NCBI RefSeq assembly: GCF_020740795.1
Contig: NC_067312.1
Location: forward strand, 64,500,905 to 64,564,904
Reading direction: 5' to 3'
DNA: 64,000 nucleotides
Origin: Apus apus
Taxonomy: Eukaryota; Chordata; Aves; Apodiformes; Apodidae
In this document: piece by piece, positions 25,073-37,640 of the stretch
Position numbering within the stretch: position 1 is the stretch's first letter
Layout of the letters: each line of letters begins with the position of its first letter
Program-made: the position numbers and the translations under genes
The notes under the pieces: generated by a model
Told to the model about the DNA's origin: nothing
The model's database searches: none
What the model saw: the letters and a program-made list of their open reading frames with translations, nothing else

Positions 25073-28000
25073 GACAATACCTGTATTTAGTATTATAATC
25101 AGGAATAATTGCACTAAGATTAGTGGGACCGCTCACAAGATTCTGCTTACAAGTGTATAGAATTTTGAAGGATCAGTATCACAAACTGTATAATCACCAG
25201 AGGTGCAATACACATATGCTGTAAATTTGTGCATTGTTCTTCCACATCCCAGGTATACAAACGCGAGTGTCCTCATTCACTCAGGCAAAGAAATCGCATT
25301 TCCTTGTGCAGAAGTAACTTCAGGAAATATAAAAGGTTGTCTTAATCCTCTTTTTCTTCTCTAGGATTTCCCCTCTGACTGACTAGATGCTTCTGAAAAG
25401 TTTGCAGTTCAGTCCTGAATGGTGTTTCTGTCACTCTCTAGGATAAAACATTTCCCTTTACCATTCCCTTCACTCATGCCCTACAGACCAGGTGGCTTGT
25501 AAAGGCTCTTTCTCTCTTCACAGAGTTTGAAGGCTTTACTTTCTAGACTACATTGATATTTCCTCTGACAACTGAAAGCAAGAAACCACTGTCACTTTGC
25601 AAGTATTTGAGCATCCATTGTCACACCAGAAGGATACACTGCTCAGCACAAACAGCAGTAAACTGGTATTCAGCAGCCTCATGTTCCCCAAAGATCATCC
25701 GCTTGTCTCATGTTTGTTGCTCATGCAAGAACACAGTGGCTGTGCTTCTCATTTGCTCATTTTCTTTTACCCCAAGCATATTTCCACCAGCAGAGTACTC
25801 AGCCCTAGGCATACCTATTCTGATTGTAATGAATTGTTTCCATTGTGTTTTAAATTGATTTTTTTTTTAAATTTATTGTGTCACTAGCTTAGTGGTATTT
25901 CCTTGTATTTCTTCCCAACAACACACTGAGTAACAGAAAGCTGCATTAATACTGCAGTGCTTCGTAACGCTGTGACTTTGCTCTTTGCAGAGCAGAATCT
26001 CCTGCATACATACTAATGTAATATAATGCAGGGACATTAGAAATGCTCCAGAGATATAAACTGATGATCAGCCTACTCCAGGGACTTCCTACAGCAGTAG
26101 CTGGCAACCAAATGTTTTGGAGGAAGCAATAAAATGTGCATAATATTCCTTTCATTGCAAGACTCTTAAGAACAGGCAACTTCTGTCCCAAACCCAGCTG
26201 CAGATCAGTTTATTCCCCAAACAACAAGGTTAAATACCCCACAGAAATATTATCCCAAGCAGTATAATTATAAATGCAGATTGTCTCCATTTAAGGAATC
26301 TAATCCCTTTTTGGAAGTCTTATTGACAAGTCTGCTACTCTGCATGGCAACCCAAATTTAATTAGGCTTTATGCAAGGGAAATTCCCCATCAGCCTATGG
26401 CTATCTTCCTTTTAATTCTGTCACCTTTCCTCCTCTCCCATGGTACACAAATAAATACCCAAGGGTGCATGGCTTACCTTTTCCCTTGCAAGCTGAGGCT
26501 CAAGCGTTTCATCCTGGGTCTTCATATCCAGCACCCATTCCCTGTGGGGCCTGTGTCCTGGTATTCTCTGCAGCATGCCATTCAAACTCTCCAACGTGCC
26601 TTTCAACAGTTCCAGCAGAAAAGGCACTGCTCAGGAACCACATGCCTTCTCCTCTCCCCAAGGCCAGCTCCTCCTGGGCATCTATTTGACATTGAGGTTT
26701 TTCTCTCAACTCTCCCCTCAGAAAAGCAGACCTGGAATAGGCCCGTAGAAGGCACTGAGGAGACACCCATCACACATCTCAAGGAGAGGTTTCTTGCTGG
26801 AAGTAAGGGAGGTCACCCAGTGAGACTGGTGAGGAGCATGGATGAACTGGGCTGCTGATATGAGAAGGGTGGGCAGCAGGCTGTGCTTGAGGAGCCAGCT
26901 GCTCGGAGTCTGGAACTTCTTAAAGGCAGGCAGCTTGAAAGCACAAAGTGTTTTTTGATGAGCCTTGTTTTAGGCATTTCCCTGCAAAGATGTCCCTTGC
27001 ACTCTCCCCGTTGTTAAAATTAATTAAAAAAAAAAAATACATTATTTTATCAAAATGCAGTGTCTCAGTAAAGGCTATAATTCTTCACTTCAGCATTGCC
27101 ATTTTGCCCACCGTAATGCCAGGCAAGTGTGCCAAATTCATCATACTATTAGCTCCAGCTTGGCAGAAATAAAACACTTTGATAATTTTCATCAAAACTG
27201 GCATGTTCCTGTGGAATTTTTCAAGCAAATCAAAAGGGCATTTTTTATTAGACAGCTGTTCAGTCAGAATATTTTTGACAACCTGTAATCAGACATTTAG
27301 CAAGTAGTTTCTAAATGCACCCAAGAAACTTAGGCATGCAATAACTAGTGCAAGGTTGAGGAGTTTCTTGCTCCTAAAACACTTGGTGCTGGTTTGTATT
27401 GTGACTTCTTCTCTGTAACACTCAGTAAGATCAAAAAGTAAAGACAGAGAAGCAGAAAGCAACCTAGAATTTGAGGAAAAAGGTCTGAAATATTGTCAAG
27501 GACTAAAGCTGAGGTGGAACTCCATTTGAAGCTGAGCTGGCTACAGTAATGAATTTGGTGACATGCCCACAAGGGCACAAAGGAAATGAGACTGAAGAGA
27601 AAACAGAGCATCAAAGAGGGATCATGGGTATTGGCCTCCAAGCTGAATGATCACAGAACTAACCACTCATGCCTGAGACCATGTGGCAATTTATAGCATT
27701 TCTTCTCATCTTGTTCTGTTCTTGTACTTTTGATATTTTTTTTCTTTTTTCCCCATCTTGAAGATTGTGCCATACAGAACCAAGAACTAAAAGCATTAAA
27801 AAACACATAGGTAATTGCATATAAGACCTTTGACAGACAGCTTTAATCAGCATATGGAATTTAAATATATACTGCTATTCCCTTGTGGATTAGTAACACT
27901 TTTAAATCTGCCTTGAAATCAATATTTTTCATCAGTGACTAAAGAAAATTAGCAGCGGGCTTGGACTGAAATTGAAACTGCAGCTATCTGCATCACATCC

Positions 28001-29424
28001 ACACATATCTGTCCCTCTAGGAGACTGTGCCATCTGGTACGTTTTGCTCAGGACACTTGTCAGGCAACAAAATCAAGTCAAAGAGCTTTGGGGGCTAGGA
28101 GCTCTTCAGTTCAGACTTTTGCTGAAGTTAGGAACAGACCTCACACTTTACCAGTCACTGTCAACTAAATCTCTTGAGCATGTCCTTTCCCACATCAGAA
28201 TTGCTCAGAGATTCAGAAGTGCCTTTGCACACCTTCTTCGAGTCCACTTTTCTGAAATGAAGTTTTCCCACTGAAATATTTTCTTCTGTGGTAGCTGCTA
28301 AAGCTAAATGAAAGTAGCACCGGAAAGAAATTTCTCCAACGTGACCTTTCTGCAGGTCAGAGAGCCTAGGCCCCTGAAGCATCTTAATTCTCAGCTGGCG
28401 TGATGCTGTGCTTATCCCTGGCATGCCTACATCCTCAGTTGATCTGCTGCAAGCCATATGTGTCTGCTAAATTAGCAAATCTTGTTCTGCAGGAAGTTGC
28501 ATAGCTTTCAATGAAAAGAGAATCTACAGCCTAGCTTCCACCAGTTACTCTGTTTGCTAAATATTTCCATCCTCTTTTGTCTTTGCAGCTCTTGAAGTTA
28601 GAAGGTTGGGGTTTTTTTGTTGTTGTTATTCTTGTTTTGTTGTTGCTCTTTGTTGAGGTTTATTTGTTCATTTGTTTGTTGTTTTGTTGGGTTTTTTTGT
28701 TTGTTTGATTGGGGTTTTTATTTTGTTTTCTCTCTCTATAGTGTCTTACCTTCCCATTGTTTTGTCATTTGCAAACCACTCTTTATAAGACTTTAAAATT
28801 TACTTATTCCTGAGCATTTTCCCATGCAAAAGCCAATTCCATTCCTCAAAGTTTTAAACTTCCAACTGTGCTTAGCTCTCCTGCAGGGTCCCTTGTCAGT
28901 GCATCCATAACCATAGGATGAAAATCACTGCTTTTATAGTGAGCAATCACCCATCCTTCTTTCTCCAAATAAACCAAGGTGCTTGAAGCCTGTTACTTCA
29001 AGGCAGTATTTTCAGACATTGTATCACATATATATGTGTTTTCTGAGCTCTCACTTTTCTCCATATAATATTTTATGCTACCTCCCTTTGTGTCCTTCAG
29101 CATCCTCTCCATACCTGTGGAATGAAGCTGGACACAGCAGGCTAGAGATGGTGTGACCACAGCTAGAACCAGTATAGCCTGTAACTCTTGGTTCACAGCC
29201 ACTGTACAGAACTGTGTTAACCCTTTCAGCTGTAGTTCTTACTCAAAATTCACTTTAAGTTACACTGCCAGAGGCAATTCTTTCCAGAATGGTCTCCCCA
29301 GTCATCACAGATGGCTTCTTACTAATTTTTACTATTAGCCAAATCCAAAACCATACACACTGGGCAGTACACAGCTTAGCAATCTGGATTTCCCTGAGGA
29401 AACCTTCCTTAACCATTAATTAAT
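25073..29424. other. Unique sequence with candidate conserved segments
   Basis: AT-rich segments at 26,220-26,400, 27,035-27,295 and 27,880-27,960 look like conserved non-coding elements. The T/G tract lies at 28,604. The 153-codon frame at 26,397-26,858 has no recognisable domain. Confidence 0.5.
28604..28728 (+). repeat. T/G-rich (GTTT/GTTTT)n low-complexity tract
   Basis: About 125 bp of TTTTGTTG, GTTTGTTTG and TTTGTTGTT-type units with few C or A residues. No gene is overlapped. Confidence 0.93.
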
Positions 29425-29650
29425 CTATGTGCCTGTATCATCTGCAAATTTTATCAGCAATGATTTTAATGTTTCCTTCCAAATTATTGATTAAAATATT
29501 GAGCAGCCCTAAGACCGAAATCCACCCTGAGGAATACAACTAAAATAATCTGCATTCACAGACCCATCCACTTGAACAATTACTTTTTGAGATCTATTTT
29601 TTGGTCCATTTTTAATCCATTTATCAGGCTTATTGATTTCTAGACCATGC
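29425..29650 (-). mobile_element. Old CR1 ORF2 relic covering RT motifs B and C
   Basis: The reverse complement still reads SVLGLLNILINNLEGNIK, which lines up with the CR1 segment after motif B. After a one-base shift, KFADDTG follows, the RT catalytic motif C, encoded at about plus 29,433-29,453. Upstream on the minus strand the codons for a CR1-like NKxxKWIKNG... region are visible near 29,600-29,640. The frame is interrupted by the shift and by missing residues around motif B. Divergence from the young CR1 copies places it among the oldest LINE insertions here. Confidence 0.75.
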
Positions 29651-31779
29651 TTATTTTAAGGAAGGGGTACTTTAGAACAAAATGGAAAGCTTATTCATTT
29701 GGGAAAGTGCATTCATTCTGGTCGTGGCAGCCTAGGGAATTGATGTTGACTCCTGTCCTCACAACATTGACTTTGGTTGTGTTTTCCTATTATTTTCTAC
29801 CACACTTGGTTGCTGCCCAACCAATAAGAAGTATATATCAATAAAATACTACCGTTATTTCAGAGATGCTGTACTTTATGCTCATTCTCACCAACTTTTT
29901 TCTGCAAAAGGACTTGTCTTCTTAGTGGTAGTAGTTGTTAATTACCACTAGAGGCCAGCGTTTTATACCTGGTATCTAGAGTTTCAGGATTACTGAACAC
30001 TTGGCTTTGAAAAGCTGCGGGGAGGAAAATGCTTTACTCTCCAGTTTAATGCTTCCGGGGTCATCCAGGCTTCCTTCAGTGGCAGAATCATTATGAATAC
30101 TAAGTTTGAAAGACGCCCCCCCCCCCCCCCCGCCCCCCCACTTTGACATTATGGAAATGGCAGACTAAAGACAAAGGTAACAAAGACAAATCTTCTGTCT
30201 TTAGCTGCACCTAACTGCGTATGCTGTTCATGCAGGCAGAATTTGCTTTGTTGTGCTGTGGAAAAGCCCTTTTCAGATTTATTGCTATTAAAACTGATCT
30301 CTTCAAGTATGCTGAGAACCAAGGGAAGACTTTCAGTCAAGAGCTCAACTAGAAAGTTCTGAAAAAAACATCTGAAGAAGCACTGCTGTTAAGACTCCAG
30401 GCACATGGGGTTGATGTGGACAGGTCTTTCTGGTGTGCCTAAGCAAGACAACCCCAACACTGATCCAGCGATATAGTGGAGAAAGATTCTCCACTGGGAA
30501 GCCAACCCTACATGGAAGCCAAGTAGTCTGTCTATCCTGAGAAATAAATTAATGCAATCACTCCAAGTAGCAGTAGCAATGAAATGTTATTCTCCCCTCC
30601 AGGAGAGCCTATAGGAGCACAGGGGATGTTACTGTTCACGGCACACAGGTCATTGCTTGCCAGGCAGGTGGATCACTGCCCAGCTTCCATGTACACACCA
30701 TTTACTCCAGAGACCAATCTGGAACAACTCAGTGAGAAAGAGGAGTTTGTCATGACATTTCTTGGACATTGCATGTCAGTCCAACTCAGGTTTAACAGTG
30801 CAGTGCAGCTGAGAATAGCCAGTTAACAAAAAAAAGTGAGAAATAAGCCCCAGAGTGGACACATATATTGCTTTGTGTTAAGGATAATAGGTGTGCCAAC
30901 AGAGAGGCAGATGCAGGCTATTACAGTGCCTGCATATGATTATTGTGTGTACAAGTCTCTGCTTAGTATATTGGAGAAGATTACAGGGAGACTTGCTTGG
31001 CAGATGATGTAAAGGTAGAAAATCCCTCCATGTGCCTAGACAGGTTCTTAGGGAGTGCTGGAAATAATGTGATAGTGATGGGCAATCAGTTATGGTTGAA
31101 AAAGAGATAGCTAAGAAGCAAGATTCTATATACAAAATTTATGGCTGTGGACAATATAATCTTCAGAAGCCCTTCCAGGAGCATGTTCAGGGCCAGCCAG
31201 AGCTATGGAAAAGCAAAGCCTTTATGTATAGCTGAGTAAATTACATAGGGAAAGCATGAGAGGGAAACATTCATTTTAATCAAGAGCTCACAAGGGTCTG
31301 ATTTCTGGAATGTAAGGGCTTCTGCTAATCCAGCATGGAAGCAGACCTCATCTAGAACAAATAGCAAATCAGAGATAAAAAAGAAAGAAAAGCAACGAAG
31401 TACAACAAAACACACTGCTTGGAATGATGCATCTGTAGGGCTGAGAGAAACTGCACCCTCAGAAAGAAAGCAGAATAGAAGCTCATGGAAAAGAAAAGGA
31501 AAAGATCAGTTTGAAGATTCTCATTTAAGCAGAACACAGACAATAGGAAACCAAATTACAATATATTCATACATGCATATATATGTAACAGTACATATAC
31601 ACATACTTATTGGCAAATATTTGACTTAGAAATAATGTATTGGAATTGACAACATATTTTTAAATGAAGCTACTAATAAATGGTCTGAAGCAGAAACTTG
31701 GTGGAAAAGTGATAATTAATAGAGCATTGAAATGCCACACCAGGTGATTACCTGGCCCTGAGCAAAGTACAAGGCCTGA
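29651..31779. other. Unique sequence with a C tract
   Basis: Contains the C16-G-C7 run at 30,116 and AT-rich dinucleotide-like sequence at 31,560-31,605. No gene is supported. Confidence 0.5.
30116..30139 (+). repeat. C tract (C16-G-C7)
   Basis: Sixteen C residues, one G, then seven C. The complementary strand is a G run able to form G-quadruplexes. The length is likely unstable. Confidence 0.97.
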
Positions 31780-32640
31780 TTCAAAAGGGCAAGCCTTACA
31801 TGATTAAACAGCAGGTTAAAAGATGCTTCATGAAGGAGGAAAAGAAGTTCCAAGTGAGATCAAATGAGGACAATAGGAATCCCTCTGGTAAATCAGAATT
31901 ATGAGCAGGCAGGTAAAAAACTTCGGAGGATCAACTTGCCAATGGCATATCTACCTTCCCTATGCACCAGGAGAAGGATGCCCTTCAAAGGCTGTGTAAA
32001 AGGTCTGGGTGGTCATAGAGGTCAAGGTGAAAAGATATGGTTGAAGCAGAAAACTAAATACATTCTTCACATCTGTGTTTACTTGAAAAGAGCTCTCTAC
32101 GGTTCACAGTTCCCTTTTTCTGGAGGATCTGTGTCTGAATAAACCTGTAGAACAACTTTATAAAATAAAGAGTGAAAAAGTCACCATGAATGATGACATT
32201 CATCCAAAACTTCAAAAGGAGTTCGAGTATGAAATTTCCACATCAGTTACTGTGGTGTGAGAACTGCCATTTAAAACAACCCCTTTACAGAAGCAGTGAG
32301 TGGCTAGTAACATACCAGTTGTAAACAAGATGTGAGGAGGGGTTTTGTGGGCAGGGTGGATTAGTAAATCTGATATCCATGCTGAGCAATACAAGATCAA
32401 ATTTATGGATACAACAAATACAATCAAAAAGAGTCCTCAGGCTTTGCAGAGGGAAGTCAGATTTCACCAATCTGTGAGGGGCATTTTGAGGAGCCACTGA
32501 ACATATCTGTGAGGAAGATCCAGTTGTTAGGTACTATGTGACTTTCTAAAAAAATTTTTGAAAAGATGATTCCCTACAGGTTTATGGAGAAGCTAAACTC
32601 AAATGGGCTAAAAGAGAAAAGTATTGCATAGGCAAAGAAC
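31780..32640 (+). mobile_element. Old CR1 ORF2 relic, segment upstream of and into RT
   Basis: Plus-strand decayed CR1 coding sequence. The clearest match is GTAGAACAACTTTATAAAAT at 32,148-32,167, followed by ATGATGACATTCATCC and AAGGAGTTCGAGTATGAAAT. This corresponds to the conserved L-x-K-L-K-x-x-K-S-x-G-x-D-x-I-H-P-x-x-L-K-E-L stretch at the start of the RT domain. Near 32,460 TCAGATTTCACCAATCTGTG matches the K-S-C-L-T-N-L segment, and near 32,540-32,570 a degenerate motif A is seen with stops. Further upstream CTAAATACATTCTTCACATC (32,055-32,074) matches the F-x-S-V-F-T segment. Both ends are fuzzy; similarity before 31,950 is weak. Confidence 0.7.
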
Positions 32641-35600
32641 AAGAAATTGTGGGTATTAAGCAGGCCAAGAGGATGCCAAGGTGCTAAGCATGAGGCTTAC
32701 ATTAAGGAAGGGAACAGTGGACAGCAAAGGAAGACTTTCTATATGAAAATCACTGGGCCTCAGTTTTTCAAGTTTAGAAAATGTTTAACAACAAATGATT
32801 CTAATATTGACCACAAAATGTTTATTTTATTCTTCCCCTGCTCCCCCTGTCCTCCCCTGCCCTCCTCCCTACCCCTCCCAATCCATTATTTTTGAGTCCA
32901 GAAGCTGAATGTCCTTTTCTCTTTCTAGCAGGGGAGTTCTCATCCATATCCTCCTAACTCTTTCACATGACCCATCTTCTACATAATCCATCCCTGTTCT
33001 CTGATGTCTATGCTACTAAGTGCCCTGGATTGCCAGGTATCCTAACTGAAGGCCACAATATTCAGTGGTGTCTCCAGTTCATGATTTCACCACATGATCT
33101 CTGGATCTGCTATCTTAGCCATCCTCAGTTTCATATTTCTTCAGCCAGATGTCTTCAGCTCTGCACTCCTTTCCTATCACAAAATCACCACACTGATTAT
33201 ATTAATCAGTTCAGGGTTTGAAAGTAGAAGCAGCATTTCTATCTGTGATTTCCCCCGTGTGAGAAAAATCTGTAACATGAAATAGGATGGCCCTTCTTTC
33301 TTGTGGTCTAAGCAAAAACTGAAAGTGCAAAGATCAGGAGAGAAAGAAGTTGTAGAAGAGTAGGGAGTTCTTAAAAAATTTAAAAAGCTAGAATAAAACC
33401 TCTAAACATAAAAATCACCAACTTGCTCAAAGCATCTTTGTGCTAGCATGGGTTGGGGCTAGTGAGGTTTGTAAGTCTGGTTTCATTTCTGGCCATGCAG
33501 CTGTTAAGAGGACCTTCCTGAGCCTCAGATAAACCTGCAGGGCTGTTATTGCTATGCTGGAGCAAGTCTGAATTTATAGCAGATGGTACATTTCAATAGA
33601 TGGACCATCATGACTTCAACAGTGCCTTGGTCTTTGCATAGCCAGGTCTCGTACTTTGTTCACTCTTCAGAGCGGAGAGAGGCAGCACATACGCTGTGGC
33701 AGGAAAGGTTTAACCTTCAAGACAATCTTAGCAAACTGGAGATGCTGTCCAATGGGTGCTACCTGAGGAAGCAATACTCAGCTGCACAAAGAGAGAGCAT
33801 GGGCAAATCCTGCCTCAAGATAAGCTCTGCAGAAGGATCTGTAGCTAAATTCTGGTTGTGTTGCAAAGAATAACCACCTAATAGGCACTAACTCACTTTA
33901 AAAAAGAGTCTCCAAGACTGGAGGTTGTAAAGAGCTGCTTAGATTGGCATCTGGCAGGGTACACAGGGCTACAGCCACTCTTATTCTGGGGAATCTGGTG
34001 ACCTTGCTAGGTGGGTCTACTGCATGACCATGGTGTCTGAGGGGTCAGGCTTACTGATAATACAAATTCTTAGAGCATGATCGTAACCGCTAAGATGTAG
34101 GATAAAAATGGCTGGAAAAATCCTCATTCAGAGCCTAGGGTTTGTGTTTTATGAGTTTTTGCATACAGAAGGTGGGATAGTGACCAAGGACTAGGCTGGA
34201 ATTAGTACTGTTTCCCAAATGCCTTCTCTCCATCAATAAACAGACTGAAATAAAGAAGGTATCAGAGGAAACCCGGAGAGATAAGAGCTATTTTCCCTGG
34301 ACTCTAGTTGTTTTCATCAGACTATGTAAAACTAGCTATGCAGTGTGGATGTTTTTCTCTTAGTTTTGGTCCTCTTCTGGGCTGTGACCCCTGCAAACAC
34401 CTTCCCTCCTATGGAAGCCAAAATCTTAACTCCTCATGTGGGGCCACAACTCCCAATACTTTCTTTCTCTCCACAGCCCTATTTTTATGGGCACTACCCC
34501 ATCCAGCCTGTGATCTCCCTTTCCATAGAGTGGGGAAAAGACTAGAAGACAGAGGTCTCCAAGGAAGAAGAGGTAAAGCAAAAGTGTGGGGTTGAGTATG
34601 TGATGCTCTGGAGAAGAAAAAAGAAAGGGAAGGCATGGGACTGAGACAGTTTTCTTGCTGTGTCTTTTGCAGCAGTTGGACATGTAGAATTGGCCAGGTT
34701 CCTTGTAAACAAGATACACAAAGTCAGAGTGCAAGCTGCTGTGAACCTCCATTCTCTAAAATGGCTTTCAGGTATTTTATTTGGTAGGTAACACTAAATT
34801 CAGGAAGTGAGAATCTCCGTATTTCCAGGCACACTGATGGGATGGGAATGTCATAAGGAAAAGGTGCTGATTGACTGAGAAAAACACATAGCATAGCACA
34901 TTCATGAAACAAGAAAAGGAAGACTGACATGTATAACCAGTAAAATTCCAGTGACCCAGCCATGTTGTCTGTGTCACCAGAATGAAGAAGTTTTAATTCC
35001 TCCACAAGTAATCTGAAAGTGCAGACAAGGCACAAAAATCCATGGGTTGAAGGCTTTCTAGTTTCTCTCTGCCAAACTTCTTGTTTTGTTTAGAGTTATG
35101 ACCATAATCTATAAATTAGTTGAATGAGAGGCAATTCACACATCAATCTCAGAATGGCTTTTGGAAAGGAAACATAAGATGAGAAAAACACTTTGTTTGT
35201 ATTAAGTGGAGTAAACTATCATCTAGCAACAAACACATCAGATAAAAATGCATGCTATTACCTCCTGTAATGGCATAGCCCAGATTTTACCTGCACCTGT
35301 AGTTTCAGGAGTGATAGCTGTGGTAAAATATAATCTCATTAAAAATGCAAAAATATCCAAAAATGCCAGCTCCTGGCCATCATATCTACAAGTTAACAAC
35401 TTGAGTATACAACATAATTGAGAGGTCCAACCAGGAGATGAAGGAAAAATTCAGTACCCAGTCATTGTGTTGGTTGCTTTGGAAGGTACCCAGTGTGCAG
35501 ACCAGAGTTATTTGTCCTGACTACTGAAGACAGTGCTGCAGTGGCCCTGTTTCCAGTCTGATCTGAAGTGGCCTGCGTCACTGCTGAACACACCCTAGGT

Positions 35601-37303
35601 TAGGAACAGGGCAGTCTTTCCCTCTGCATATCTGCTGTGAGAGGCTTTAAAGCTATCCCTCACCCTTCCATCCAATAGGTCCTTAAGATGTTGGCACAAA
35701 CAGTCTTACAGCAGAGTGTCTTGTCCCCCTTTGGCCCATGAAACACTGCCTGCTGAAGTATTTGCTGCAGAGGTGTTATGTGCAGGGTAAGGTCATACAG
35801 TCTCCCATGGACCTGAACGTAGGCTGTCTCATAAAACACATAGCCAGTAGGTTATTTTGAATAAAATGTGGATGATGGACTGGCATTCTAGGATTTCAGC
35901 ATCCTCAGCAAGCCTTTTGACACACTTAGAAGGGAATGTGTAAACAAATTCATGCTACCTGTCCACATGGCACAGAGCCTGCTGACAATTTCAAACTGAT
36001 TAATGTCTCTAAGCTGTTAAGTAAACAGTATCAAGCCCATACAGCTTTATGTAAGGCAAAAACTGTGGACTACTGGATGGTCTTCCAGCTCTATGGCATC
36101 TGTTTGACAGCTGCAGTGAGGCAAATCTTTGTTATGGTACTTGTACTAGAATCCATATAACCAAAGGCAGGATGCTGAACATGACTAATCCCATGGCAAT
36201 CCAAAGGCACTCTTGCCCAGCCTAGCCATTCCAAAAGAAGGCTTGGTTAGTTACACACAAAGACTTAATGCATACAAGACATCTCATGTACCACATCGTC
36301 CTGAGACTGCCAGGAAACTTTTTCTCTTTACTCCAGCTGGCAGGAGCTGTGCCATTAAGACAAATCCTTAAGTAGCAGACAAGGCAGTGGAGATTTTAGT
36401 TTTAAACAACTTTTGCTCTTGGCATTCAAGGCCAAGAGTAGTATTGGTTTTGCACATGGCCCAGCACAGTGGATCTCACCTCTGCAACAAGACCAGTGTC
36501 GTTGGCCAAAATACGCATATGCAGGTGGCCACCTTGAATGAAAGTCCAAGTGGTTTTTTGAACCCCCAGTTGTGTCAAGCCATAAAAGCACTTCATATGG
36601 CCAACTTGAAAATAAAACTTTGTGCAGGGCCTGCTCCTGGGCTCGTGCCGTTGTGCACCATCCTGAACAGCATGATAACTCCCAGCCTACCAGCAGCAGG
36701 GGCCACCGAGGAAATGGGCTGTCTGCAGCTCAGCTGATGCTGCATGTAAGCTATCTCATCTGCACACCAAGGGAACCAAGGTTGTTACTTCTGCTGTGGC
36801 TGTAGCAAGGTCCAGGATCAAGGAAGGTCTTAAAAATAATTAAATTGCTGTAGCTGCAATTCACCTGCCATAGCCCCAGAAGTATGCTTAAAGGTCTCTC
36901 TGAAAAGAAGGCTTATCCTGGGTTAACGTTCATTGATACTGCAGTCACTTAAATCACTGGAAGTGTTTTTATGGCAGAGCTAGCACAAAAGGCCTGTTTT
37001 AGCCCAAAGGCTGCATGTAGAAAAGGTCAAAGAACCAAACAACAAAAGTATCAGTATTTATTCACAAACCAAGCTATTTCTTTCACTCTGTCACACACAA
37101 GTAATTGATAGGTACTGTGTTTTTGATGTCAAGGAAGAATCTAATTGTGTCCACAGAAGGACATACAAGAATTTTATCCCTGAAAGCTAGAATCAGCAAT
37201 TGAAATAGCCTCCTAATATTTTTAATTGAGGACCCATCTATCAATGAAAATATTTTAAAATTATTTTCTAAGCCCTCTGATGGAAGTTGAAGCATGGCAT
37301 GAT
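32641..37303. other. Unique sequence, no gene seen
   Basis: A CT-rich polypyrimidine stretch lies at about 32,830-32,885. The frames at 34,308-34,752 and 36,387-36,737 overlap on both strands and lack known motifs. Confidence 0.5.
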
Positions 37304-37640
37304 ACAGTACCTGAAAGGGGCTTACAAGAAAGCTGGGGAGGGATTTTTTCATATGTTCATGTACTGACAGGACAAGGCATAATGGCTTTAAAATGGAGGA
37401 GGGGAGATTTAGGTTAGACATTAGGAAGAAATTCTTCACTATGAGGGTGGTGAAACACTGGAGCTGTTGCCTGGAGGAGTTGTGGAGGGTCCACAACCTT
37501 CAAGGCCAGGCTGGGTGGGGCTTTGAGCAACCTGATCTAGTGGGAGGTGTCCATGCCCATGCAGGAGGGTTGGAGGTAGCTTATCTTTAAGGTCTCTTCC
37601 AACCCAAACCATCCTATGGTCCTATAATTCTATGATTCTA
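37304..37640 (+). mobile_element. CR1 LINE 3' fragment (decayed)
   Basis: Plus-strand CR1 tail. Recognisable segments are CAGTACCTGAAAGGGG at the start, the ATTAGGAAGAAATTCTTCAC block encoding the xIRKxFFT motif near 37,420, the GGGGCTTTGAGCAACCTGAT block near 37,530, and a terminal TCTATGATTCTA. A stretch between about 37,480 and 37,500 is shortened relative to the usual CR1 tail. Only the last codons of ORF2 and the 3' UTR remain, and the frame is broken. The antisense frame across 37,083-37,496 is a by-product of this element. Confidence 0.9.

Noticed and set aside
26397..26858. 153-codon plus-strand frame
   Set aside because: Overlapped by long frames on the minus strand in a locally GC-richer stretch; composition, not homology, explains it.
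37083..37496. 137-codon minus-strand frame
   Set aside because: It is antisense to the CR1 tail at 37,304-37,640.
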